From: Candidatus Altimarinota bacterium
GTDB lineage: Bacteria > Patescibacteriota > Gracilibacteria > BD1-5 > UBA6164
Assembly: GCA_027062145.1 (NCBI GenBank)
Contig: JAMOTX010000048.1
Span: forward strand, 1 to 6,947
Reading direction: 5' to 3'
Length of the DNA stretch: 6,947 nt
Under the pieces are notes generated by a model. It did not search any database, was not told the DNA's origin, and saw only the letters and a program-made list of their open reading frames with translations. The position numbers and the translations under genes were made by a program. Below, piece after piece: positions 1-6,947 of this stretch (the first letter of the stretch is position 1; every line of letters begins with the position of its first letter).

Positions 1-956
1 CTAATTTAATTTCAGATGATGATATATATTTAGCATTAGAAATGTATAATTGAGGACTAATTACTCATTTGAAAAAGTTTCCTAAAACGATAGAAGAATA
101 TGATACTATTTTAAAAGATTTATATTTGGAATATAAATTTGTGATAAAAAAATGTTGAAATGATATATCTTGTCTTAAAACTAAGTTAAGATTAGTGGAA
201 TCAAAGTATTTTAAAAAAGGATATTCTTTAGTATTTAATAAGGAATGAGAATTTAAAACTAATTATAATGAGTTGTTAGACAAAGTTGAATGGGTAATAT
301 TTCAGCAGTTTAAATATCCATGGAAAATTGTAGCTGCTAAGAAGTTTTTTTCTTTGATAGATAGATATATGTGACAATTCAATTATGTGTTGGTAAATAG
401 AGAATATATTTTAAAAAATTTGTCTTTATATTTGCCTTGATGATATAAGATAAAATTTAAGTATAGTCCTTACGCTTTGCCAATAAATATTGTATACAAT
501 GGAGAAAAATTTGATGAATTGGTAGAAAAGTATTACAAGGAAGTTTCTGAGAGTTATAAAGTTAAATTTGTTAAAGATAGATATTATATAGTAAAGAAAG
601 GAGATAATTTGTTTAATATATGGAAAAGGTTCGTAAAGCCTAAGGAAATTAGATTTAGGGATTTTCTCAGAATAAATCATTTGACAAAAAAAAGTAAAAT
701 TTATCCGGGACAAAAGATAATTATTCCAAAAACTGCTGTAGTAAAAGAAAAGCTTGTTAGTAAAAATTTGTTTAGAAAAAAACTAGAAAGAAAAATTATT
801 TATAGTTTGTATAAATTGTGAGTTTTGAAAGAAGATGTGTTTATAATATATAAAAATTGAAGAGAGAAGATTGTTTATATGTATTTTGTTCCTAAAGTCA
901 ATATAGAGATAGCTTCAAAATCTACTAAAATTTGACAAAATTTTGTTGGTGATTAA
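1..956 (+). CDS. LysM-domain protein, 5'-truncated (UGA = Gly)
   Basis: The frame is open from base 3 to a TAA at 954-956 if TGA is read as Gly, giving 317 visible residues; the start lies upstream of the window. Nine TGA codons are in frame, including a tandem pair at 438-443 that yields LYLPGGYKIKF. One LysM domain is clear at visible residues about 194-243: YYIVKKGDNLFNIW at its start, an asparagine in the middle and YPGQKIIIPK at its end. LysM folds bind N-acetylglucosamine-containing glycans such as peptidoglycan, so a cell-wall-contacting role is inferred. The roughly 190 residues before the LysM domain and the 74 after it (basic, then beta-like) match no family I recognise. A Cys pair, CGNDISC at visible residues 51-57, could form a disulfide outside the cytoplasm. 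No catalytic domain is visible. A signal peptide cannot be judged because the N-terminus is missing. The last codons overlap a promoter that serves the downstream region. Confidence 0.85.
582..731 (+). other. LysM domain coding segment
   Basis: These bases encode about 50 residues with the standard LysM layout: an aromatic-x-V-K-K-G-D start, L-x-x-I-W helix 1, an R-I-N turn, then Y-P-G-Q-K-I-I-I-P at the end. The motif lies within one stretch without TGA, so it is visible under any genetic code and its two key glycines are both GGA. It is a single copy placed well inside the protein, not a tandem array at one end. Glycan binding follows from the family and is not shown here. Confidence 0.9.
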
Positions 957-959
957 AAT
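932..959 (+). promoter_or_regulatory. sigma70-like promoter inside the 3' end of the LysM gene
   Basis: A consensus -35 hexamer TTGACA (932-937) is followed after 16 bp by TAAAAT (954-959), a 5-of-6 match to the -10 box. The -35 falls in the last codons of the LysM gene (Ile-Gly-Gln, with the TGA read as Gly), and the -10 begins on its TAA stop codon. Transcription would start about 966-968, on the ATG at 967. This would make a leaderless mRNA for the small ORF there and could also feed the 635-aa gene downstream. It is the best promoter match in the window. Its activity is an inference. Confidence 0.6.
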
Positions 960-966
960 AGTTAAG

Positions 967-1056
967 ATGAAAAATAACAGAAAACAAACTAAGATGGTAG
1001 AAGATATATTAATTGTAAAGTTTGAAAAAGGAGAATGTTGTTGATGATTTAAATAA
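967..1056 (+). CDS. possible 29-aa small protein (hypothetical)
   Basis: ATG at 967 to TAA at 1054-1056 encodes 29 residues when TGA is Gly, starting MKNNRKQTKMVEDILIVKF and ending KGECCGGFK. Support comes from context: the ATG sits 7 nt after the TAAAAT of a good promoter, exactly where transcription should start, and the TTAAAATA box before it is also found before the two large genes. Against it are the tiny size, no recognised family and a basic, AT-rich composition that chance could give. The adjacent CC-GG near the C-terminus could bind metal or form disulfides, but nothing shows this. It may instead be the decayed start of a duplicated gene, because bases 970-988 closely match the start region of the next gene. 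Alternatively the transcript may be a leader or small RNA. Confidence 0.3.
970..988 (+). repeat. direct repeat copy 1 (start-region repeat)
   Basis: These 19 bases match 1120-1138 at 17 of 19 positions, exactly 150 bp apart, with an 11-bp identical core CAGAAAACAAA. Both copies lie at a start codon and follow a TTAAAATA box. A-rich sequence makes short matches common, but the shared placement favours a duplicated promoter and start segment. Confidence 0.45.
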
Positions 1057-1083
1057 TTTTAAACTTTCAAATATGGAGGTTTG

Positions 1084-1112
1084 TTGATTTGGAAAATTTT
1101 ATATTTTAAAAT
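1084..1112 (+). promoter_or_regulatory. predicted promoter for the 635-aa gene
   Basis: TTGATT (1084-1089), a 4-of-6 match to the -35 consensus, is followed after 17 bp by TAAAAT (1107-1112). Transcription would start about 1119-1120, leaving a leader of only about 4-5 nt before the ATG at 1124. That agrees with the absence of any Shine-Dalgarno sequence. The -35 and -10 boxes lie 152-153 bp downstream of the matching boxes of the promoter at 932-959, so the two look like copies of one module. In DNA this AT-rich, -10-like hexamers are frequent, so confidence is moderate. Confidence 0.45.
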
Positions 1113-1117
1113 AAAAA
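1103..1117 (+). promoter_or_regulatory. shared 15-bp leader element, copy 1
   Basis: ATTTTAAAATAAAAA here is identical to 3049-3063 and ends 6 nt before the ATG of the 635-aa gene. Its first ten bases, ATTTTAAAAT, form a perfect palindrome containing the TAAAAT -10-like hexamer. It may combine a -10 box with an A-rich translation-initiation leader, or be an operator site. The function is inferred from position only. Confidence 0.5.
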
Positions 1118-1119
1118 TA

Positions 1120-1138
1120 AAAAATGGCAGAAAACAAA
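1120..1138 (+). repeat. direct repeat copy 2 (start-region repeat)
   Basis: This is the second copy of the repeat at 970-988 (17 of 19 identical). It spans the ATG of the 635-aa gene and its first codons (Met-Ala-Glu-Asn-Lys). The differing bases (GG here, AA in copy 1) create the ATG in this copy, so the two copies start translation in different frames. Confidence 0.45.
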
Positions 1139-3031
1139 GAGAAAATAATACCGAGATTTTTAACTCCAGAACATATTAAGGAAAAGGATTTAGAAAAGTT
1201 ATTAGAGGAGAATTTGTCTAATATAAATTTTGAAAAAGCTTGTTTACTTTATGTTGTTTTGGAAGATTGAAAAAATGATAAATTATCTGATCTGTGGAGT
1301 AAGACTGTAAATATTGATAAAGAGAAGCTTTTAAATCAAGCTAAAGAAAAAATAATTGAAGCAATAATTTTAAATTGAAAGGATTTAGAAGAGATTAAAA
1401 ACTACTGATTAACTAAGGATGATATTAGTTCTTTAATTCAGGATTTAGAAAGTTGAAATATTGAACGGTCTAGAGAAGTTGCTAAAAAGATAATGAGAGA
1501 GGTATGAGATAAGAAAAAAACTATAGATGATTTGATAAACAATTTAGAAAAATTGTGATATTCTGAAAAAGAGGCAAAAGATATACTTCATAAAATGTAT
1601 CTGAATAATACTTATTTTCCTAATACTCCTGGAGAAGTAGAGAAGTTGTGGAATAAATATAAAAGATTAATTTCTGAAAAAACCGCGGATTTATCACAAG
1701 AAACAATTCAAAGATTAGAGCAGATAAAAAATGAAGCTTATCAAAAGATAATGGAAAGTCAGATTTGAAGGGAGGTGATGGAAAATTTTGTAAAACCTCT
1801 TTATGAAAAAATTAGTTGAAAATGAAAAGATTGAATTACTAAAGCAAGAGAAGAATTTGAACAAATAACTTCAAAAATGATGGATACTATGAAACAAGTA
1901 AAAAATAGTCTAAATGATGAAGAACTTTTTGAAGCTTTTAAAACTTGATGAATTTTTAAAGCTATAAATGTTTGAATTGAAAAACTCTGAAGATTAGACA
2001 AAGGGCATAAGGAAGCATTGAAAATGATTTTAGATTTAGCTGCTATTGCTTGAGCTTTTTATTGAATATTTAAGTATTTTAAAAAGGTTTGATTCTGGAA
2101 ATGATTAGGTATTTTAGTTTGATGAGAGTTTGTTTATAATTACATGACTGGTTGAAAGCATTCTCTTGTAGATCTTATAGGAGCAATATTTACTTGAGGA
2201 TTAGATGAATCTTATTTGATCTCTACAGATGAGCAAGAAAAGGTAAAAGCTTCTTGAGTAAAGGTGATAGATCAAGTTTGATGAAAATCAGTTTTTGAAA
2301 AGGCGAAAGTAAATGTAGAAATTAAAAATAAAATAACAGATCCTTTATTTGTGGCATTACTTTTTGGAGATTTAACTGTTAATGATTTGAAGAAAAATTG
2401 AGTTATTGAGGGAAATAAAGTAAATCTAGATAAATTAAAAGAATTTTTAGAAAAAAAATCTAAAGAAGAACATAAACCAGAATATTGATTTGCTTACTCA
2501 ATAGTAGATGCTATTTTGAAGTCTGATAATAAAGATAGAAAAGAAGAATTAAAAGAGTCTATAATATCTTGATTAGATATAATTTGATGATTTGAGAATT
2601 CAAATAAGAGTATTTCAGGACTTTATGAGAGTTATAGTGAAAGATTGACAGAAATAACTAAATTTGAAGAAAAGTTTTATGAATGATTAGATGATTTAAA
2701 AGATGAGTTGTGAACTAGTAAGGAAGATATTAAAAAGTTGATAGATAGGTTTAATAATAAATTGAAACCGATTTTAATTAGATATTTAAAATGAGAGATT
2801 AGTAAACAGGATTTAATTAAAGAAATTAAAAGAGTAGCTGAAGAGAAATTTAAAATAAAAACAAAAAAATGAGAAATGAAAGTAAGTTTGTTATCAATTG
2901 TAAATAGAGTTTTATGAGAAAATAGTGTTGATATTTCTTTTAAGAAAGAAGAGAAAGAGAAAAAAAGAGAGGAAAAGAAAATTTTGGAAAATCATCGAGA
3001 GAATATTTTTAAAACAAGAGAAAACAAATAA
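1124..3031 (+). CDS. hypothetical 635-aa helical protein with a central hydrophobic hairpin (UGA = Gly)
   Basis: The gene runs from ATG 1124 to TAA 3029-3031, complete, with 35 in-frame TGA and 9 GGN glycine codons against only 3 TGG. I do not recognise the family. Residues 1-300 are charged, helical and Lys/Glu-rich. Residues 301-358 hold the only strongly hydrophobic part: a likely membrane helix starting MILDLAAIAGAFYGIF, a KK-containing turn, then GLGILVGGEFVYNYMTGG and LIGAIFTGG, rich in TGA-coded small residues. Residues about 380-600 are again charged and helical, and the last 30 are extremely charged (KKEEKEKKREEKK). There is no N-terminal signal peptide, so the central hairpin would have to direct any membrane insertion. 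The start is supported by the leader element shared with the next gene and by a promoter ending 11 nt upstream; there is no Shine-Dalgarno. The next gene starts 33 bp downstream on the same strand, which suggests co-expression. Two rare CGR codons occur, at 1466 and 2996. Confidence 0.85.
2024..2197 (+). other. membrane-hairpin-like hydrophobic segment of the 635-aa protein
   Basis: This segment encodes residues 301-358. A 19-residue helix candidate is followed by a lysine-containing break and a second and third apolar stretch rich in glycine. Ten of its glycines are TGA codons, so the segment is invisible unless the alternative code is used. It may be a membrane anchor, a pore-forming hairpin, or the hydrophobic core of a tape-measure-like protein. 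The sequence does not decide between these. Confidence 0.55.
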
Positions 3032-3048
3032 AATTTAGTTTCATTTAA

Positions 3049-3063
3049 ATTTTAAAATAAAAA
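3049..3063 (+). promoter_or_regulatory. shared 15-bp leader element, copy 2
   Basis: This is identical to 1103-1117 (ATTTTAAAATAAAAA), ending one base before the ATG of the large gene at 3065. TAAAAT at 3053-3058 could be a -10 box giving a leaderless transcript, but no -35-like hexamer lies at a proper distance upstream. Either the large gene depends on read-through from the gene before it, or the element acts at translation as an A-rich leader. Confidence 0.45.
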
Positions 3064-3064
3064 A

Positions 3065-6000
3065 ATGGTTAGTATACAAACATTAGAAAAGGATTTTCAA
3101 AAGTTTGAAAAAGAAAAACAAGAAGTAATAAAATTTTCTAAGAGAAAACGACAAGAAGTATATCAACAAATAGAAAGAGATTATGTTGTGAATATTTTAA
3201 AACAGTTAAATTTAAATAAGTCTATTTATATTGATTTTATTAATAGTCGAAAATGAAATACCGGAGGTAATGTTGTTGATAAATTAATAGATATTTATAA
3301 TTCTAATTCTGATGATATTTTGGTTAAAACTATTAAAAGTGCTTTGGAAGATAAATATTGAAATAAAGTTATAGAAAATTTACAAGAGCAAAAAGAATAT
3401 TTAGAAAAAATAAAAAGGGCTATAGAAAAAATATTTGAAGTAATAAATAAATTGTCTAAAGGAGAGAAAGTAAATTTTGATAAGTTATTGTCAGAATCAA
3501 ATAATAATTCTAATAATGGTAAATCTGATATAGTTTTTTACTTAGAAGATTTTAAAGGTGTTGATATTTCTAAACTAAAAGAATGAAAATTAGACTTATC
3601 TAATAAGGATATTTCCGAAAATAATATTTGGCTTAAAGAATTTTTGGATGTTGTTAATAGTTATTATAAGTTAAAAAGCGAAATAAAGAACTTAAAAGAT
3701 AGTTTGCCTGTTATTAAATCTTATAAAGAATTTCTTAATCTTATTTGAGGACAAATAAAAAGTATTGATATAACAAATGTTGATGAACTTTTAGCTATTG
3801 CAGCTTATCTTTCTTATGTACAGACAGAAAAAATTAAAGAAATAGTTAGTTTATTAAATCAATTTAAAAATAAAAGTAACAAAGAGATTATAGAACAAGT
3901 TGATAAGATTTTTTCTGAAAATGATAAAGAAAAAATAAAACTTTTATGATTGATAAATTTTAATTGAATTATATCAAAATTTAATACTCCTGATTGGTTC
4001 AAAACTTTAGCAGAAGAATATTATAAACAACTATTATATTATATTTGAGGAGAGGGACGGCTTAAAGCTTTTAATATGTGATTAATTAGTTGACCTGTTT
4101 ATTTGTCGTTGACTCAACCTCATCAAGAGACATATTCTTTTGTAGATCAACAGACTTTGATGAAAATAGATTTTGATAAAATAAAAAAAATTGATGAAAA
4201 GAATAAAGAATATTATAGAGTTTTGAATAAGATATGAGAATTGGAAGAAGGCGCTGTTGTTAAATTTGATAAAAATGATAAACAAGTTTTGGAAAGTATG
4301 TTGATCTCTGAAGAATGAGATAAATTTTTTGAAAGATTAAGTATGATAGTAGGAGTTAAAAATGCTATACAATTGAGAGTTAAGATTTCTGCTTTGTTAA
4401 ATATTTTAGAATCAAAAAATAGTAAGAAAATTAATTGGAATGAGGTAAAGGAGATCTATGAAAGAAAACTTGCAATATTAAATGTATTAAAATTGCTAGA
4501 GATTATTAATGATGTTTGGTTTTGATGAAATGAAGAAAATAGGCAAAATATTGAAAAAGTTAAGGAAGAAGTTATTAGAAATGTTAAAATAGTTAAATTT
4601 GGTGATGTCTATTCAAGATTTATAAAAAGTAAATTAACTCCGATATGATGTTCACCTGATATGTGATTGATCGATACTTTAATTGATATTTTGAGAGAAT
4701 ATGCTGTATTTAAAGATCTTTATTGAATAACTGATTTAAATGTATGAAATGATATTGATGAAGCAATTGAAAAATATCCTGATTATTTTATTTGAGATAA
4801 TTTTCTTGAATTGTATGCCTTTGTCTTAAAAAAATTATCTAAATGAGAAGGTATTGACGTTCCATTTACAGATTGGCATATTTGAGGGGTTAGTATGTGA
4901 GAAGCAAAACAGAGGCTTTTAAGATGATGATATATTACAGCATATTTAGAAGCTAGAAGTTCACAGGAAAATGATTTTTCAAGTAAAAAAGATTTTTCAA
5001 AGCTCGTTTTAGAAAATAATAGTTTAAAAGAAGATACAAAAGTTTTAATAAAGTTAGAAGGTAATGAAAATAATTTTTTTGAAGATTTGAGAAAAAAGTT
5101 AAATGATCAGTTTGCTAATAAATGAGTTATAGAAAGATTAAAGATGTTTGAGTTAGATCAAATTTATTGTAAAGAGAGTTCTGAAAATTGATGTAAAATA
5201 GATGTAGATAAACTGTTAAATAGTTTTATGAAATTATATTTATATGTTAAATATTATATTCAAGTTGCTAGTAAAGATAAAGATAATAAATATTATCTTC
5301 CTTCTTATTATTGGGATAGTTTGGTAAGATATATGTATATTTTAACTTGAGATACTACTGCACTTTTTACTCTTTTAGATATATCAAAATTAGGTGTTTC
5401 TTGAGATGCGGCAGAAAAAGTTAAAAACTGGATAAATAATAATATGTCTTTAAAAGTTGAAGATATATTTAAAAATCTAATTAAGAATAATAGAATTACT
5501 CAAGTTAAAACACATATTCTATGAGATATAGATAAAAATTTAACTCCTTGACAGATAGGAAGACTAAGAAGAAAATTTGGTGATAATTGGAAAGATACTC
5601 TTTTTGAAAGAGCTTTAAGAGAATCTATATTGATTGGTCTATCCAATTGATTATATACTTTATCTTTATTAAAAGGTGCTGGTACTTATGATAAGGCTTT
5701 AGTAAATGTTATATTAGAATATAATTTTAAAGATAAAATTGTTGATTTTGTTTCTCAAATTTTGCCAGATATAGCTTCGATGATAGCTATTAGTGTAGTA
5801 ACAGAATGATTAGCAGCTCCTGCTGTAGTAGGTAGATGATTGGTAGCTTTAGGAGAATTGACAGGAATAGGAAGAATAACTGAAGCTGGTTTAACTTATG
5901 CTTATAGAACTTATGAAGCTTCAAGATTTCTTAGATGGTTAGTAGAAGTTGGTAAATTAACTACAGAATCTGGACTTTATAGTGCAGTTACTTGAACAAG

Positions 6001-6947
6001 TTTTTGGCATAATTTATGATTCTTTGGAACTTGAAAATTGTTTAATAGTGTAGTAGGTAAAATGTGATGAAAGGTTCTAACTGAATGAGCTACAGGTGGA
6101 AGTGTAAAGGATACTTTAAAAATTTTAACAGCTTCTGGTGCCTCTTGAGTTATATTTTTAGAATGATGGAATTGGTTAACAACAGGAGAGATAGATTTAA
6201 AAAATATTCCTTATGATATAGCATTTATCTGGTGATATATGTTGGCACATAAAGCAGTGTGAGAGCCTGCTTGAAGATGGATAAATAATACTTTTGAGTG
6301 AAGACTTTTAAAACCTTATATTGAAAAATACTATTTAGATGGTGCTAAATTTGAAGGATTATATAATGATCCTTCAACTTGAAGAAAAATTATTGTTTGA
6401 ATGAAAGATGGAAAGATTGTTTTAAATAATGTTGATGTAAAGAGAGCTAATTTATTGAAGGAGAGAGAGAAATTAGAAGAAAAGTTAAATGTTATAAGAA
6501 AGCAAATTGAAAAATACTGAGTTAATCAACCTGAACAATTGATAAGTAGAGATGTTTATGAAAATTTTGAAAATCAAGATATTAAACAATTTATTAGAAG
6601 ATTAAAATTTAATAAACAGATCGAAATCGGAAATTATAATTTTTTTGATAAATTGTTTAATAAAATACAATTACCTAAGGATAGATTATCTAAAAAGCAA
6701 TATAATAAGTTATTACCTTGAGAAATAAAATTTAAATTTCAACAAGTAAAAGGTGAAATAGATGATTTAAGAAAAGTAATAAATGAAAATTGATGAATGA
6801 AGGATTTACCTAGTGAAACAGTTAAAAAATTGAAATCATTGGAAAAAGAGATTGATAGTTTAAATAAAAAATTGAAAGAGTTATCTAATTTGTCTGATTT
6901 GAGTAAAGAAATAAATAGAGATGATGTTAATGTGGTTTATTCTGTTA
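3065..6947 (+). CDS. very large hypothetical helical protein with a long hydrophobic Gly-rich block, 3'-truncated (UGA = Gly)
   Basis: From ATG 3065 the frame stays open to the window end (1,294 complete codons) if TGA is Gly: 50 TGA and about 38 GGN glycines against 14 TGG. I recognise no family. In order: a coiled-coil-like basic N-terminus (residues 1-50, no signal peptide); an Asn/Ser-rich linker (about 143-155, with NNNSNNG); a long charged, mostly helical region (about 156-890) with a Cys pair CKESSENGC at 702-710; a hydrophobic Gly/Ala/Thr-rich block (about 899-1064) starting ILPDIASMIAISVVTEGLAA; and coiled-coil-like helices at 1130-1152 and 1220-1284. The plan resembles phage tape-measure proteins and large toxins or effectors with a buried hydrophobic core, but no motif proves either. 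It follows the 635-aa gene by 33 bp, carries the same leader element and lacks a Shine-Dalgarno, so joint expression is likely. CGR codons at 3149, 3248 and 4058 are the only CGN codons seen. Confidence 0.85.
5759..6256 (+). other. hydrophobic Gly-rich block of the large protein
   Basis: This segment encodes residues about 899-1064. Apolar helices (IASMIAISVVTEGLAAPAVV, ILTASGASGVIFLEGW, IPYDIAFIWGYMLA) alternate with glycine-rich turns such as GTGKLFNSVVGKMGG. The rest of the visible protein is charged, so this is a sharp change in composition. It could span or perforate a membrane, or be shielded inside a tube or complex. Family membership is unknown. Confidence 0.55.

Noticed and set aside
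681..700. TTGACA followed by TAAAAT inside the LysM gene
   Set aside because: The spacer is only 8 bp, far too short for a sigma70-type promoter.
426..713. 95-codon minus-strand ORF antisense to the LysM region
   Set aside because: It is a shadow of the plus-strand LysM gene. Its Ile/Phe/Tyr-rich product mirrors Lys/Asn-rich codons, and it has no domain.
1021..1071. Possible hairpin TTTGAAAAAG ... CTTTCAAA as a terminator
   Set aside because: The stem is weak, AT-only and bulged, with a loop over 30 nt and no U-tract following. Not a credible terminator.
1073..1114. 13-codon ORF (ATG 1073 to TAA 1112-1114) in the junction before gene 2
   Set aside because: It is too short to support, has no start signal and overlaps the predicted promoter of gene 2.
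1769..1780. Strong Shine-Dalgarno-like GGGAGGTG just before an in-frame ATG (1778) inside gene 2
   Set aside because: The ATG follows with essentially no spacer, and the true starts in the window have no such site. It is probably a chance product of Gly-Arg-Glu-Val-Met codons.
1801..2001. Minus-strand 66-codon ORF within gene 2
   Set aside because: It lies wholly inside the long plus-strand frame, and its Ser/Phe-rich composition is what antisense Glu/Lys codons give. No start signal is seen.
4082..4285. Hydrophobic minus-strand 67-codon ORF within gene 3
   Set aside because: It is antisense to Lys/Asp/Glu-rich coding sequence, which produces Phe/Ile runs by itself. No promoter or conserved motif is seen.
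1..6947. Mycoplasma/Spiroplasma code (TGA = Trp) as explanation
   Set aside because: It would give about 5-6% Trp and very low Gly in genes 2 and 3, with tandem Trp pairs at turns. TGG is already used for a normal number of Trp residues.
1..6947. Degenerating region of broken pseudogenes with many stops
   Set aside because: All apparent internal stops are TGA. No in-frame TAA or TAG and no frameshift appears over 317, 635 and 1,294 codons, which decay would not produce.

Overview
The window is strongly AT-rich (about a quarter G+C by eye). It makes sense only if TGA is read as a sense codon. With TGA open, three long plus-strand reading frames cover nearly all 6,947 bases. With TGA as stop, the same DNA breaks into fragments of about 60-115 codons. 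I count about 94 in-frame TGA codons: 9 in the first gene, 35 in the second and 50 in the third. Nine of these are tandem TGA-TGA pairs. Reading TGA as glycine gives normal composition: gene 2 has 44 Gly in 635 residues and only 3 Trp, from TGG. Reading it as tryptophan would give gene 2 about 6% Trp and 1.4% Gly. This points to the UGA-to-glycine code (translation table 25) of the Gracilibacteria (BD1-5) and Absconditabacteria (SR1) lineages of the Candidate Phyla Radiation, or to a mobile element or phage of such a host. No taxonomic marker gene is present, so the assignment rests on the code and composition.

Layout, all on the plus strand: (1) bases 1-956 hold the 3' part of a gene for a LysM-domain protein, presumably peptidoglycan-binding. 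(2) Bases 957-1123 are a 167-bp junction. It follows a good sigma70-like promoter buried in the end of gene 1 (TTGACA-16-TAAAAT). It holds a possible 29-codon ORF whose ATG lies where that promoter should start transcription, then a second promoter-like module. (3) Bases 1124-3031 encode a complete 635-aa helical protein with one central hydrophobic, glycine-rich hairpin and a very charged C-terminus. (4) A 33-bp gap follows. (5) Bases 3065-6947 hold the first 1,294 residues of a very large helical protein with a hydrophobic, glycine-rich stretch of about 165 residues (roughly 899-1064) flanked by coiled-coil-like segments. This gene runs off the window.

Genes 2 and 3 share their plan (no N-terminal signal peptide, charged helical flanks, central hydrophobic Gly-rich block). 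They also share an identical 15-bp leader element, ATTTTAAAATAAAAA, just before the ATG. No start has a Shine-Dalgarno sequence, so leaderless or A-rich-leader translation is likely. I do not recognise either family. A cell-wall-binding LysM protein next to two large proteins with buried hydrophobic cores would fit an envelope or cell-contact apparatus, a phage tail (tape-measure-like) cluster, or large effectors of an epibiont. The window alone cannot separate these options. No tRNA, rRNA, CRISPR array, insertion sequence or convincing terminator was seen. Apart from bases 957-1123 and 3032-3064 the window is entirely coding, and no minus-strand gene is supported.
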